DNA of 51,782 nt from NCBI GenBank assembly GCA_017395215.1, contig JAFPVW010000092.1:1-51782 (forward strand), read 5' to 3'. Shown one piece after another: positions 1-9,900 of this stretch; position 1 is the stretch's first letter, and each line of letters opens with the position of its first letter. Under the pieces are notes generated by a model. The model worked only from the letters and a program-made list of their open reading frames with translations. It was not told where the DNA came from and did no database searches. Both the position numbers and the translations under genes were made by a program. The stretch comes from Prevotella sp. Its GTDB lineage: Bacteria > Bacteroidota > Bacteroidia > Bacteroidales > Bacteroidaceae.

Positions 1-58
1 CGTTTCTCTTTTTGTTCTTAGAAAAAACTGTGCCATATCATATACGTTTAACTGGGTG

Positions 59-66
59 CAAAGATA
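59..66 (-). promoter_or_regulatory. Minus-strand -7 box for a gene left of the window
   Basis: TATCTTTG on the minus strand matches the Bacteroidetes -7 consensus TAnnTTTG. It overlaps GGGTGCAA, the inverted partner of the two TTGCACCC copies 23 and 34 nt away. A site over the -7 box suggests repression, but the regulated gene is not visible. Confidence 0.4.
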
Positions 67-387
67 CACATTTCTTTTGAAAGTTGCACCCAATTTGCAC
101 CCAATTTTTGAGATTTAGCGAAATTTTAACTTTTGAGAACTTTTTATACGACAAACGTAACTACCTGTATTTTAGTTTCTTATAATTTCTAAAGATTTCT
201 ATTGGTTTCATCTTCTTGAATCCATGCCCATCCTGAAGCGCCTTAGAAATCAAGGAGTTACGAGAAATCGCAGCTCCTTTTTCTTTTCTATCTGAACAAA
301 TTTTGGTTATATATCAGCGTATTTTAGCATATCAGCTCCTCTACTATCATGCTCTCCTAAGGTATCGCAGCGTTCGTCTCACTGGGT

Positions 388-410
388 ATCACAGACTTTC
401 ATTCTGTGAT
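388..410 (-). terminator. Hairpin downstream of the hybrid regulator
   Basis: ATCACAGA (388-395) and TCTGTGAT (403-410) form a perfect 8-bp stem with a 7-nt loop, about 30 nt past the stop codon of the minus-strand regulator. No T-run follows on the minus strand, so a terminator function is only suggested. Confidence 0.3.
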
Positions 411-438
411 GAAAATGGAAAGGAAAATAGTGTATTTA

Positions 439-3400
439 TTAAGAATAAGGTGGGATATGGGTCCCTTGCTGATACTTCTTGGGAGATATGCCGAATACTT
501 GCTTAAAAACCTTGGCAAAATAGTGGGGATCACTGATGCCCACCTTATAGCAAACCTCAGCTACGGTAATGGTTTCTTCGCGCAGAAACTCGGCAGCACG
601 ATTCATACGCAGCGTCTTGATATAGTCAGCTGGTGTCTGCCCGGTCAGTGCCTTTACTTTTTTGAAGAAGACAGAACGGCGATAGCCCATGGCCTCGGCC
701 ATGTTGTCGACGGAAAGCATAGGGTCGCTAATGTGATTGTAGAGCCATGCATTCATGGCATCGAGCAGTTTGCGGTCACGTTCCTCGACGATGATCTCGG
801 GAGGTGCAGTTGCCGGCTGTGTGTCTTGGCTTTCGGCAGCCTGACGGCGCACCAGGTCACGCTGCTCTATCAGTTGGCGACAGGTGCTAATGAGCAGTTG
901 CGTGTCGAAAGGCTTGGTCAGATAGGCATCAGCCCCTGCCTGGGTTCCTTTCAAGCGCTTGTCATCGGCAGTGAGAGCTGTGAGCAGGATGATGGGGATG
1001 GTCTGCAAGCTGGCTTGGCTGCGCAGGCGCCGAGTCAGTTCATAGCCGTTCATCACGGGCATCATTACGTCGCTGACGATGAGGTCGGGCTTGTTGTCCT
1101 TAAGCCATTCAAGTGCTGCTGCACCGTCCATGGCCACGCGGACATGGAAATAGCGACCAAGGGTCTGCTTCAGCAGGTCGGCCACGTCGGCATCGTCTTC
1201 CACGACAAGCACCTGACGGTCGTTCATAGGCTGGCCCGTCACCTCTTGATAAACGGGTTCGTGCTTTTGCTTCACTGCCTCTAACTGCGACTGCTGAAGG
1301 AAGTCTTCGGGCTGGTAAGCATCGCGCGCGGCAGGCAGCTGCACGATGAAGCGCGAACCTTGGGGCTGGTTCTCCTCAAAACGTATTGTTCCGTGGTGTA
1401 CCTCAACCAGCGCCTTTGTCAGGTGCAGGCCTATGCCGATGCTGTCGGCTGAGAACGTGCTTTGCATGAAGCGCTGAAACAGTTCAGCCTGTTTCTCCTT
1501 CGGAATGCCAACGCCTGTGTCTTCAACAATAATGGTCAAAAGTCCGTCCTCTATGCGCAGACGGACTTCCACGCTTCCCCGTGAGGGCGTGTACTTAAAG
1601 GCATTCGACAGCAGGTTGTAAACTACTTTGTCTACGTTTTGGCGGTCGAGCGGTATCTCGCAACTTTTGACATTTGTGCTGAAGTGATAGCCGATTTGTT
1701 TGCCCTCGGCCAAGTCGTTGAAACTTTGGCAGATCTCCCTGACAAAGGCAATGGCGTCTGTATCTTCAAGACCCAGTTGCAGCTTGCCGGCCTGCATCTT
1801 CCGGAACTCTAACAGCTGATTGATGAGCCGCAGCAAGCGATCGGTGCTGCGACGCATGTTGCTGACGGGCTGCCTCAGGTCGGCAGGCAACTCCCTGATG
1901 TTGCGTATATGGTCCATTGCAGCACGAATGATGGTAAGCGGCGTACGGAATTCGTGTGAGATGTTGGTGAAGAACACCAGTTTATACTCGGTCAGTTCCT
2001 GTTCGATGCTGATACGTCGGCGCAGATCGTAGACCGTTCGCAGTTGGCGGTAGACTGCATAGATCAGTGCGATGGCTACGACTGAATATATAAGGTAAGC
2101 CCACCAAGTCTGCCACCACGGATGGCGGATGATGATGGTGAGCGCCTGCTCGGAGTTGGAAGCCTGGTTACTGTCGTATGCTTTTACATGTAGTAGATAA
2201 TGTCCGGGTGACAGGTTTTTGTATTCAGCAAAGCTGTTGGCCGACAGCTCACTCCATTGGCGGTCATAGCCTTCGAGCCAGTAGGTGAAGCGTGTGGAAT
2301 TGTTGAAATTGAAGGTAGAGAAGCGAATGTTCAGTGAGTTTTGGTTGTGGGTGAGTATGACGTGGCCTGTAGCTGGTCCGACCGACTCGCCATTGATTAG
2401 CAAGTCAGTGATGCAGAGTTTGTGAGGTGGCGCGGTGGTGAGGTTATGAGTTTGTGATGGATTAAAGATGAGAATGCCCTGATTGGTGCCGAAAGCCAAT
2501 AGTCCTCCCTGCAACCTGCTGACGCAGTCTTCTGCGTAGTAGTTCTGCTGCATATTATGCTCGTTGTAGATATACTGACATTGGCCGTCGTCGCTGTTGT
2601 AAAGTGTGATGCCATTGGTGGTGCCCACCCACATCACGCCATCATCTGAGTCAATCAGTGACTGTATGTCGTTGCTGATCAAACCGTCTCTGACGGTGAT
2701 GTGGGTGAATGCCTTTCCGCCATTGTCACTTCGGTATAGTCCGTCGCCTATCGTGCCCACCCATAGCCGGCCGTGACTGTCTTCACAGATACAACTGACG
2801 TCGCTATAGCTGATGTCGCAGCTTGTCAGTACGTGCCGATACTGGCTAGTGTCCTTCAGCAGTCTGTCGGGCAGGAAACTGTAGAGACCCGTTCGTGCTC
2901 CTACCCAAATGGTGCCTTGCCGGCTTTGCACGATGACCTTTGGTGATGTCTTTGCTGGCAGGAAGTGTCGTACGCTACTGTCGGCCACCAAGTCGAGCCT
3001 GCCTTCCTCGCAGCCCGCCCAGATGTGGCCGTCGCGGTCGCATAACAGAACATTGACATTATTGCCCGACAGTGTGTTGGCGTTACCGCTTCCATGACTC
3101 ATCCATGAGCCGTCAGGGTGGCGTAGTCCCTGTTTGCGAGAACCGATCCACAAGCGTCCCTCTTTGTCGATACAAAGACTGTGAATGTCCATTGGCTGTT
3201 CAGAATTTCGCCGCAGCAACCGCAGTCTGGCATCAGCCTCATACACATCGCCTCGCACATTGACCACCCAGAACAGCGAGTCAGTCAGTATATGCATTAA
3301 GCGCACTTGATTGCCTCTGATGGCATCATCAGTCGTATCTAACAGCCGTACCTCGCCTTGGCTTTGCTCTGTAGAGATGCAGACAACACCATGAAATTCA

Positions 3401-4173
3401 TCGGCAACCCACAAGTTGTCGTTGCGGTCAAGACAAATGTCCTGAATATTATCCGTCGAGATAAGGCCGCTCTGGCGGGTAATGTGCGTCGTCTCATGTG
3501 TGTTCCGGTTATAGACGGTGATGCCACAGCCATTCGTCGACACCCATATTAGCCCCTTTTTCACAGAGGTCAGTACTTTATATTTCGGGCTACTGACAAC
3601 AGAGAACAAGTGCTCGTCAAAAACCTTCATGCGAATGGTCTCATGCGTCTTGCGGTCAATAAACCATATTTGTCCTGTCTGGTCGAGTACAATGACATTG
3701 CCCAGATTGTCGTTGATGTAATTGCCCCCATGAGTCAGTATATTTTGATAGGGATCCAGCAATTCTTTGGGGGCTTCGCGTCGGCGCATCTGCTGGTAGA
3801 GAGTCTCCATTTGTGTGGACGGCAACTCCACAAATTGCTCTTGATCAGTGTCATATACAGAGAACAGGTTGCCCTGTTCTCTGAACAACATCCTACCATC
3901 AGGCAGGGCATAACAGATGCTGATGTGGTTGTTGTTCAGCAGACGCAGGTTACCTGACTCGGCATAGCGAAAAGTAGTGAAGAAGTAACCGTCGTATCTG
4001 TACAAGCCATTAGGACTGCCCATCCAAATGAATCCCTTGGCATCCTGAGCCAGCGAACGAATGTTGTTGCTGGGCAGTCCGTTGGTGGTGTTTAGCTGAC
4101 GCGAAAAGAACACCACGGCATCAACCGACAAGGTACAAAGTGCCAGGAGTAATAATAACAGCGACTTCTTCAT
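439..4173 (-). CDS. Hybrid two-component system regulator (HTCS)
   Basis: This 1,244-residue single-chain sensor and transcription factor fits the HTCS class that controls glycan loci in Bacteroidetes. In order it shows a signal peptide (1-19), a long beta-propeller sensor with repeated 'GxIWxGT/S' blades, a Y_Y_Y domain (about 610-680), one membrane segment (about 690-712), a HisKA domain with His740 in 'ISHEFRTPL', a HATPase ('VEDTGVGIPKE', 'GIGLHLTKALV'), a receiver with Asp1035 in 'VSDVMMPVMNG', and a C-terminal AraC-type helix-turn-helix. All key phosphorelay residues are present. It sits beside the pectin enzymes, and the periplasmic propeller would bind an oligosaccharide from them. 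The start is fixed by the signal peptide. Only 4 nt separate the ATG from a TAACTTTG box, so the mRNA may be leaderless. Confidence 0.95.
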   Translation of the reverse strand: MKKSLLLLLLALCTLSVDAVVFFSRQLNTTNGLPSNNIRSLAQDAKGFIWMGSPNGLYRYDGYFFTTFRYAESGNLRLLNNNHISICYALPDGRMLFREQGNLFSVYDTDQEQFVELPSTQMETLYQQMRRREAPKELLDPYQNILTHGGNYINDNLGNVIVLDQTGQIWFIDRKTHETIRMKVFDEHLFSVVSSPKYKVLTSVKKGLIWVSTNGCGITVYNRNTHETTHITRQSGLISTDNIQDICLDRNDNLWVADEFHGVVCISTEQSQGEVRLLDTTDDAIRGNQVRLMHILTDSLFWVVNVRGDVYEADARLRLLRRNSEQPMDIHSLCIDKEGRLWIGSRKQGLRHPDGSWMSHGSGNANTLSGNNVNVLLCDRDGHIWAGCEEGRLDLVADSSVRHFLPAKTSPKVIVQSRQGTIWVGARTGLYSFLPDRLLKDTSQYRHVLTSCDISYSDVSCICEDSHGRLWVGTIGDGLYRSDNGGKAFTHITVRDGLISNDIQSLIDSDDGVMWVGTTNGITLYNSDDGQCQYIYNEHNMQQNYYAEDCVSRLQGGLLAFGTNQGILIFNPSQTHNLTTAPPHKLCITDLLINGESVGPATGHVILTHNQNSLNIRFSTFNFNNSTRFTYWLEGYDRQWSELSANSFAEYKNLSPGHYLLHVKAYDSNQASNSEQALTIIIRHPWWQTWWAYLIYSVVAIALIYAVYRQLRTVYDLRRRISIEQELTEYKLVFFTNISHEFRTPLTIIRAAMDHIRNIRELPADLRQPVSNMRRSTDRLLRLINQLLEFRKMQAGKLQLGLEDTDAIAFVREICQSFNDLAEGKQIGYHFSTNVKSCEIPLDRQNVDKVVYNLLSNAFKYTPSRGSVEVRLRIEDGLLTIIVEDTGVGIPKEKQAELFQRFMQSTFSADSIGIGLHLTKALVEVHHGTIRFEENQPQGSRFIVQLPAARDAYQPEDFLQQSQLEAVKQKHEPVYQEVTGQPMNDRQVLVVEDDADVADLLKQTLGRYFHVRVAMDGAAALEWLKDNKPDLIVSDVMMPVMNGYELTRRLRSQASLQTIPIILLTALTADDKRLKGTQAGADAYLTKPFDTQLLISTCRQLIEQRDLVRRQAAESQDTQPATAPPEIIVEERDRKLLDAMNAWLYNHISDPMLSVDNMAEAMGYRRSVFFKKVKALTGQTPADYIKTLRMNRAAEFLREETITVAEVCYKVGISDPHYFAKVFKQVFGISPKKYQQGTHIPPYS

Positions 4174-4177
4174 GCTG

Positions 4178-4185
4178 CAAAGTTA
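4178..4185 (-). promoter_or_regulatory. HTCS promoter -7 box
   Basis: TAACTTTG on the minus strand is followed by CAGC and then the regulator ATG. No good -33 TTG lies at 19-21 nt spacing. The shared operator found at the enzyme promoters is absent here, which suggests weak constitutive expression of the sensor. Confidence 0.5.
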
Positions 4186-4380
4186 CGATTATTTTTCCAA
4201 TTGCTGCTACTTTTTTGAAAAATATTTAGGTCTTTGTAGCGCGATGCCCATCAGTTCTATCACCACATCGTTCGACATGGTGCAGATGGTGAGTTTTTTC
4301 AATGTATTCTCACTGTTGAGTGGCATGTCGAGAATGACGCTTGCTGGTTAGTCCAATCAGCACTAATGTATTCTTGGCTT

Positions 4381-6783
4381 TCATTTAGTTACAATGGTTT
4401 TATTGGTTGGTTTGAGTCCGTTGCAGGTGGCCGTTATCTTCACCTTGCCGGCTTGATGGCGGTCACTGCGTAGGATTGCCATGGCAAAGCCTTCGTAGAG
4501 TTGCTTTTCGTTGCCGTTGAAAAGTTCGTCTGAAGAGTGGTCACCATTATCCACAGCAATAATTCGGGCAGGACCTTCCACCAGAAATGTCACCTTATAA
4601 TCGTTGGTGGGCACCACCCGACCTTTCTTGTCGACGGCTCTCACCTTAACATATTGTAAGTCCATGCCATCGGCTCGCCAGTTGGCGTTCTCAGTCTCCA
4701 TGATAAGTCTGACGGGCTGGCCTGCTGTTTCCAACTGATGTTCGGCATACGGCTGGCCGTCCTTTCTGGCTACGGCGCGGATGGCACCAGGTTCGTAGGT
4801 TATTCCCTTCCACATAATAACATTGGGTTTCTTCTTGTCATTGTTCTTCTTCACGCCCTGACTCTTGCCATTGACGAAGAGTTCCACCTCGTCGCCATTG
4901 GTATAGGTATAAACGGTGTACTGCTTGCCCTGTTCACGGTTCCAATGGCTCGTCACACGCGTCTGGCCGACCACGATATCATTCCACCACAGCGTGTCCA
5001 CCTTGCCGGCAACACCTATATATACTTGAGGCTCTTCGGGCTTGAAGATGGTCTTCATAAGCCATGCCTGAGCGTTAGGTTCCAACGAGTGGCGGAAGAA
5101 CGAGTAGTCCCAGCCCTTCTTCGGCCAGATGTTCGACTCGCCCCAGTACTCGATGGCTCCCCAGTATGCCAGTCCCACCATGTGGTCGCGATCCATGCCA
5201 GCCCAGGGGGCAGTCAGCTCGTTGGTTGTCGCCTCGCTCTGATAGAGTATCATGTGTGGTGCCTGTTTCATGTACTTGTCGTAGTCCTCCCAACAGTAGT
5301 TAAAGCTGGCTACCTCAGTATGCCGCGCCAGTTCAGGGGGAACAATATTCTTCTCCATCCGGTATTCAGGACTGTGCTTCACGATACCGCCAGCACGGGC
5401 AGGATACATGGCTACGGTGGTCTTGCGGGTGGGGTCAAGGCGCTTCACCAGTGTGTTCATGATGTCGTAAGTGGTGACGCCCCAGTCGCGAGTGGGGAAT
5501 CCGCAACGCTCCTCCTGAAACTGCAACTCGTTGCCAAGACTCCACATAATCACCGATGGATGGTTGCGGTCTCGCTTTACCCATTCCATGAGGTTCTCCC
5601 ACCACATCTCCGTCCAAGGACGGCGGCCAGCCCATGCCAGCGTGTTGCTCCACTTGTCATAGAGTTCATCTACAATGAGAATACCTTTTTCATCTGCCAG
5701 ACGAAGAAATGATTCACTATAGGGATTGTGGGAGGTACGGATATGGTTGAAGCCAAACTCTTTCATTCTATCCATCATGCGGGCAATTGCTGCCTCGTAA
5801 GCAGCAGCGCCCACTGCTCCGAGGTCATGATGGTTGGCCATGCCTTGCAGGAAGACTTTCTTCCCGTTCAGTTTGAAACCGAAATCCTTGGAGAACTCTA
5901 TGGTTCTGATGCCGAAGCGTTCAGAGAGTTTGTCAATAGTCTTTCCATTCAGTATGAGCGACACCTCCGCAGTATAGAGGTCAGGCTTCTCACACCACCA
6001 CAGTTGTGGATTGTCCACCTTCACCTGCGGTAGCTGCACCTCTACGGTGGGCTGTTTGTTGTCCTTTGGTGCATCAATTTGCGTTTCACCTACAGGATGT
6101 CCGTCAGGGTCATAGATGACAGCCTTTATCACCAGGTCATATTTTTTATTCTTGATGCCTTCTACTTCCACCTGTACGTTGACGGTTGCTTGTTCCTTGC
6201 TGATGTCAGGTGTATAGATATAAATCCCGTGCCGGGCGATTGAAACAGAGTTTTTCAATACAAGGTGAACATCACGGAACAAACCTCCGCCAGTGTACCA
6301 TCTTGAATTCTGTGCCTCTCCTGTAGAGCAGTGAACAGCCAGCACATTCTTCCCGTTCCATTTCAGCAGCTTGGTGATGTCGGCTTCAAATCCCAGGTAT
6401 CCATAGTCTGTACCTCCTATTTTCTGACCGTTCAGATAGGCATCGCCATGCAGCATGATACCTTCAAAGTCGAGCATCACGCGCTTGCCTTGCCATGTAT
6501 TGTCGGCATCAAAGGTTTTACGGTACCACCCAGTAGCCATGTCCTTGAATCCCCGGCTACGGTTGGCCTTCTCGTTCCATGGCATCTCAATCTGAAAGTC
6601 GTGCGGCAGGTCGAGCCGTCGCCAGTCAGCATCATCGAATGCCGGACTTTCGGCGTTCTGCACTTCGCCTAATTTGAATTTCCAGTCGAAATTGAACAAT
6701 AAGTTTACTCTCTCCCCATCCGCCCTTGCACTCAAAGCTATGAGCAGTACCACTAAGGTCAGTACATTTTTTACCTGTTTCAT
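4381..6783 (-). CDS. GH2 family beta-galactosidase-like glycosidase
   Basis: This is an exported 800-residue glycoside hydrolase family 2 enzyme, probably a beta-galactosidase. It has a signal peptide (1-22), an N-terminal sugar-binding jelly roll (about 25-190), an Ig-like domain (about 195-295) and a TIM barrel from about 297. Two C-terminal beta domains follow (DUF4982-like, then GH2 C-terminal). The acid/base is Glu419 in 'MWSLGNE' and the likely nucleophile is Glu517 in 'ILYQSE'. I place the start at the ATG at 6783, because the frame upstream reads TTG-TGT and the signal peptide begins here. It is divergent from the GH106 gene and has its own promoter with the shared operator. Release of beta-galactose from rhamnogalacturonan side chains would fit the locus; the exact substrate is inferred. 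Confidence 0.9.
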   Translation of the reverse strand: MKQVKNVLTLVVLLIALSARADGERVNLLFNFDWKFKLGEVQNAESPAFDDADWRRLDLPHDFQIEMPWNEKANRSRGFKDMATGWYRKTFDADNTWQGKRVMLDFEGIMLHGDAYLNGQKIGGTDYGYLGFEADITKLLKWNGKNVLAVHCSTGEAQNSRWYTGGGLFRDVHLVLKNSVSIARHGIYIYTPDISKEQATVNVQVEVEGIKNKKYDLVIKAVIYDPDGHPVGETQIDAPKDNKQPTVEVQLPQVKVDNPQLWWCEKPDLYTAEVSLILNGKTIDKLSERFGIRTIEFSKDFGFKLNGKKVFLQGMANHHDLGAVGAAAYEAAIARMMDRMKEFGFNHIRTSHNPYSESFLRLADEKGILIVDELYDKWSNTLAWAGRRPWTEMWWENLMEWVKRDRNHPSVIMWSLGNELQFQEERCGFPTRDWGVTTYDIMNTLVKRLDPTRKTTVAMYPARAGGIVKHSPEYRMEKNIVPPELARHTEVASFNYCWEDYDKYMKQAPHMILYQSEATTNELTAPWAGMDRDHMVGLAYWGAIEYWGESNIWPKKGWDYSFFRHSLEPNAQAWLMKTIFKPEEPQVYIGVAGKVDTLWWNDIVVGQTRVTSHWNREQGKQYTVYTYTNGDEVELFVNGKSQGVKKNNDKKKPNVIMWKGITYEPGAIRAVARKDGQPYAEHQLETAGQPVRLIMETENANWRADGMDLQYVKVRAVDKKGRVVPTNDYKVTFLVEGPARIIAVDNGDHSSDELFNGNEKQLYEGFAMAILRSDRHQAGKVKITATCNGLKPTNKTIVTK

Positions 6784-6820
6784 ACACAATATTTTTTATG
6801 ATGTTTGTCTTTTTATGATG

Positions 6821-6869
6821 CAAATTTACGGGTTATTCCGTGGCAAAATGGGGATATTTTATACAAAAA
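6821..6869 (-). promoter_or_regulatory. GH2 promoter with shared operator
   Basis: On the minus strand TTTTTGTAT begins at 6869, CCCC-AT follows, and TAAATTTG (6828-6821) is the -7 box. TTTTTG lies 41 nt and the CCC triplet 25 nt before the -7 box, the same register as in the three plus-strand promoters of this locus. This is the weakest of the four copies. Confidence 0.6.
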
Positions 6870-6890
6870 TGGATAAAATCATCCATTTTT
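6865..6890. repeat. Perfect 10-bp inverted repeat between GH2 and GH106
   Basis: AAAAATGGAT (6865-6874) and ATCCATTTTT (6881-6890) are exact inverted copies with a 6-nt spacer. The repeat joins the TTTTTG halves of the two divergent operators, so it could coordinate GH2 and GH106 expression. Confidence 0.6.
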
Positions 6891-6934
6891 GCACATTATC
6901 ACCCCTATTATATGCCATTTGCTTTATACCTTTG
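6886..6934 (+). promoter_or_regulatory. GH106 promoter with shared operator
   Basis: TTTTTGCAC (6886-6894) is followed by ACCCC (6901-6905) and a TACCTTTG -7 box (6927-6934). Both the 41-nt distance from TTTTTG to the -7 box and the sequence match the PL11 promoter. No TTG lies at -33, as expected for an activator-dependent promoter. Confidence 0.7.
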
Positions 6935-6956
6935 CAACACAAACAACAATTCTTTT

Positions 6957-9900
6957 ATGAGACATCTTATCACATACCTCTTGCTCTGGGCATCCATCTT
7001 CCCCAGTATGTCACAGTCATCTTTAACCTATGGCTTCGACCATCCGCAGGACTCTGCCCGCACGAAGGTGTGGTGGTTCTTCGGCGAGACGGAGACCACC
7101 CGCGAGGACATCACCGCTGACCTCGAGGCTTTCAAGACAGCAGGTGTCGGCGGTGTGGTCTACTACGACCAGGTGCACGGTAGCGGCGAGGGGGCCGACA
7201 AGTTGTTCGACGAGCACTGGTGGCAGTCGCTCATCTTTGCCTCACAGGAAGCCAAACGTCTCGGGCTGAGCTTCGAGGCCAACATCGGCAACGGCTATGT
7301 GGCCGGTGGCAAGTGGATTACCCCCGACCGCAGCATGCAGCGACTGACGGTGAGCGAGACGCTGCTGAGTGGAGGCAAGCATCACCAACTGGCACTGCCC
7401 GACTGTCCGCGCGGATGGCACCACGATGTGGCTGTACTGGCCCTGCCCTACAGGGAAGAGCTGTTAGGCACTTCCCGCCTGCTGAGCATTGTGCCCACTG
7501 GACGACGCGACTCTGCGCTGGTGTTCGACTTCGGCAAGCCGTTCACCGCCCGCAGCATCAGCTACGAGGCCAAGGCGCAGGGCAAGGCACGCACCTCGTC
7601 GATGCAGGTGCCACCCTTCGCTCCCCGAACGGAGATGACGAAGGGAGAGTCCACAAAGTGGAACTTCTTTGGCTGTGGCTACCGCGAGTTGCCCAACATC
7701 GGCAGGCTGGAGGTCTCTGACGACGGCACACACTATCGCCCCGTCTGCGAACTGCGCCCCCGCTACCAGAATCTGGGCGGCGTGAAGCAGCAGACCATCG
7801 CCTTTCCCACCACCCGAGGACGCTACTACCGCATCACGCTGACCGACCGCACCGTGCCCCTCGATAATGTGGTCATCTCAGCCCGTGCCTGTGTGGATGG
7901 CTGGGAAGCAAAAGCCAGTCTTGTTTCGGATTATATTGACAGCGAGACTACACCTCATTATAATATTGAAGAGATGGTGCAGGCCGCTGACATCGTAGAC
8001 CTGACCGACCACATGGCGCCCGACGGCACGCTTGCCATGCCCGAGGACATGAAAGGCGACTGGCTGGTCATGCGCTTCGTGGCGGTGACAACAGGAGGCC
8101 ACACCAAGCACGGCCGCAAGGAAGCCTTGGGGCTGGAGTGCGACAAGCTCTCAGTGGAAGGCGCCCGCCTGCACTGGCAGAGCTACACCAAGCCCGTCAT
8201 CGACAGCATCCGTGCCCACGGCGGTGCCCTCGAGGGCATCTGCATGGACAGCCATGAGGCCGGCCCGCAGAACTGGACGCAAGACATGCCCCAGCAGTTC
8301 CGCCGTCTGCGTGGCTACGACCTCAAGCCCTTTCTGCCCACCATCGCAGGGGGAATGATTGTTAGTGTAGAGGATAATCACTCTTCACTGTTAAAGGATT
8401 TCCGCCGAACTATCAGCGACCTCATGACCACCAACTACTTCGGCGAGTTCAACCGCCTGTGCCGTGAGGAGGGGCTGACGCTCACCGCCCAGGCCGTTGG
8501 CGGGGCCCTCTGTATGGCAGGCGACAATATCGAGGTGAAACGTTTGGTCGACAAGCCGCAGGGCGAGTTCTGGGGCTATCAGACCGAGGGTAACTACGAC
8601 ATCAAGGACTGTTCGAGTGCTGCCCATGTCTATGGCAAGCAGATAGCCAGCGGCGAGGCGTTCACTGACATCACCTACAAACATTCGCTGGCCGACATAA
8701 AGAACCTGGCCGACTACGCCTTTGCCTTCGGCATCAACGAGTTGGTGGTCTGTGCTTCAGCATATCAGCCGTGGGTCCGGGAAAATGAAGAATTAAGAAT
8801 GAAGAATAAAGAATTTAAAATAAATACCGCCAACGGTCGCCAGTATGTGCTCAACCGACTGAACACGCTGTGGCCCATGAGCCGCCCCTTTTGGGACTAC
8901 CAGGCCCGCTGCTCGTGGATGCTACGCCAGGGCAAGCCAGTCAGCGACATCTGCATCTACTTGGGCGACGACGTGCCGATTCGCATACTGAGCCACCGGC
9001 TGCCCGACCTGCCGCAAGGCTACGACTTCGACGCCTTCACCACCGATGCCCTCAAGCACCGCATGACGGTGAAGGACAGGCGCATCGTGCTACCCGACGG
9101 CACCAGCTACGGCATGATGATACTGCCACCAGAGGGTCAGATACCCGAAGACATCAGACTTCTGATTGATAGTTTCCGCCAGCAGGGTGTTGCCATCTAC
9201 CACCAGCCCGCCATAACAACCCATGAGGGACAACGGGCTGGGCTGGAGCAGGCCATCAGTGAGGCAGGTCTAACACCCGACGTGGTGGCTCCGGCAGTCA
9301 AGGGACTGTATTTCTGTCACCGCCGTATAGCTACGGAGGACATCTACTTCCTCAACAACCACAGCGACCGAGACGTCGCCGACCGTTTCCGTTTCCGCAC
9401 GACCGCCACATCGGCAGCACTATGGAATCCTGTCACGGGCGAGCGGACGCCATTGGCCATGACCACAGAGGATGGCTACACGGCTATCGACCTGACACTT
9501 CGTCCGCGCGAGTCCTTTTTTATAGTGACAAACCGTACGGAATCAAAGAGTATAGAGGACAGTGCCACACATCGCCTAGCCACCCAACGTCCATCATCCA
9601 TCATCCAGCCACTCGTCGCCGACGGTCCGTGGACGGTGACTTTTGACACGGCTATGGGCGGGCCCACGGAGCCTGTCGTCTTCCCCACCCTCACCGACTG
9701 GACAGAGAGTAGCGACCCGCGCATCAAGTACTACGCTGGAACGGCAATCTATAAAAATACCTTTACATTGAAAAGAAGCCTCCTCACCAAGGGAGTCAAG
9801 GGAAGCCGCAACGAAGCAACCTACAGTCTTAACCTCCAACTAAGGAATGCCGCGGCTGAGGTCATCGTCAATGGACGTTCAGCCGGTGTCGTGTGGTGCT

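Larger units (their letters stand above)
1..438. other. Noncoding left end with TTGCACCC repeats
   Basis: I see no convincing gene in this stretch. It holds two tandem copies of TTGCACCCAAT (84-94 and 95-105) and an inverted GGGTGCAA (54-61). The inverted copy overlaps a minus-strand TATCTTTG box (59-66), which would serve a gene left of the window. A perfect 8-bp stem (388-395 with 403-410) lies downstream of the hybrid regulator stop codon. It has no T-tract, so its role as a terminator is uncertain. The rest is AT-rich and unremarkable. Confidence 0.5.

Noticed and set aside
84-106. CRISPR-like repeats at the left end
   Set aside because: Two 11-bp units without spacers are a tandem repeat, not an array. 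No array is seen anywhere in the window.
406-1284. Long plus-strand frame opposite the hybrid regulator
   Set aside because: It is antisense to the receiver and AraC domains, has no family resemblance and no promoter; it is a codon-bias shadow.
4207-4326. 39-codon minus-strand frame between GH2 and the regulator
   Set aside because: No domain, promoter or coding bias; could be a gene fragment but cannot be supported.
4738-5712. 324-codon plus-strand frame opposite GH2
   Set aside because: Opposite to a conserved GH2 barrel with intact catalytic residues; no recognisable protein.
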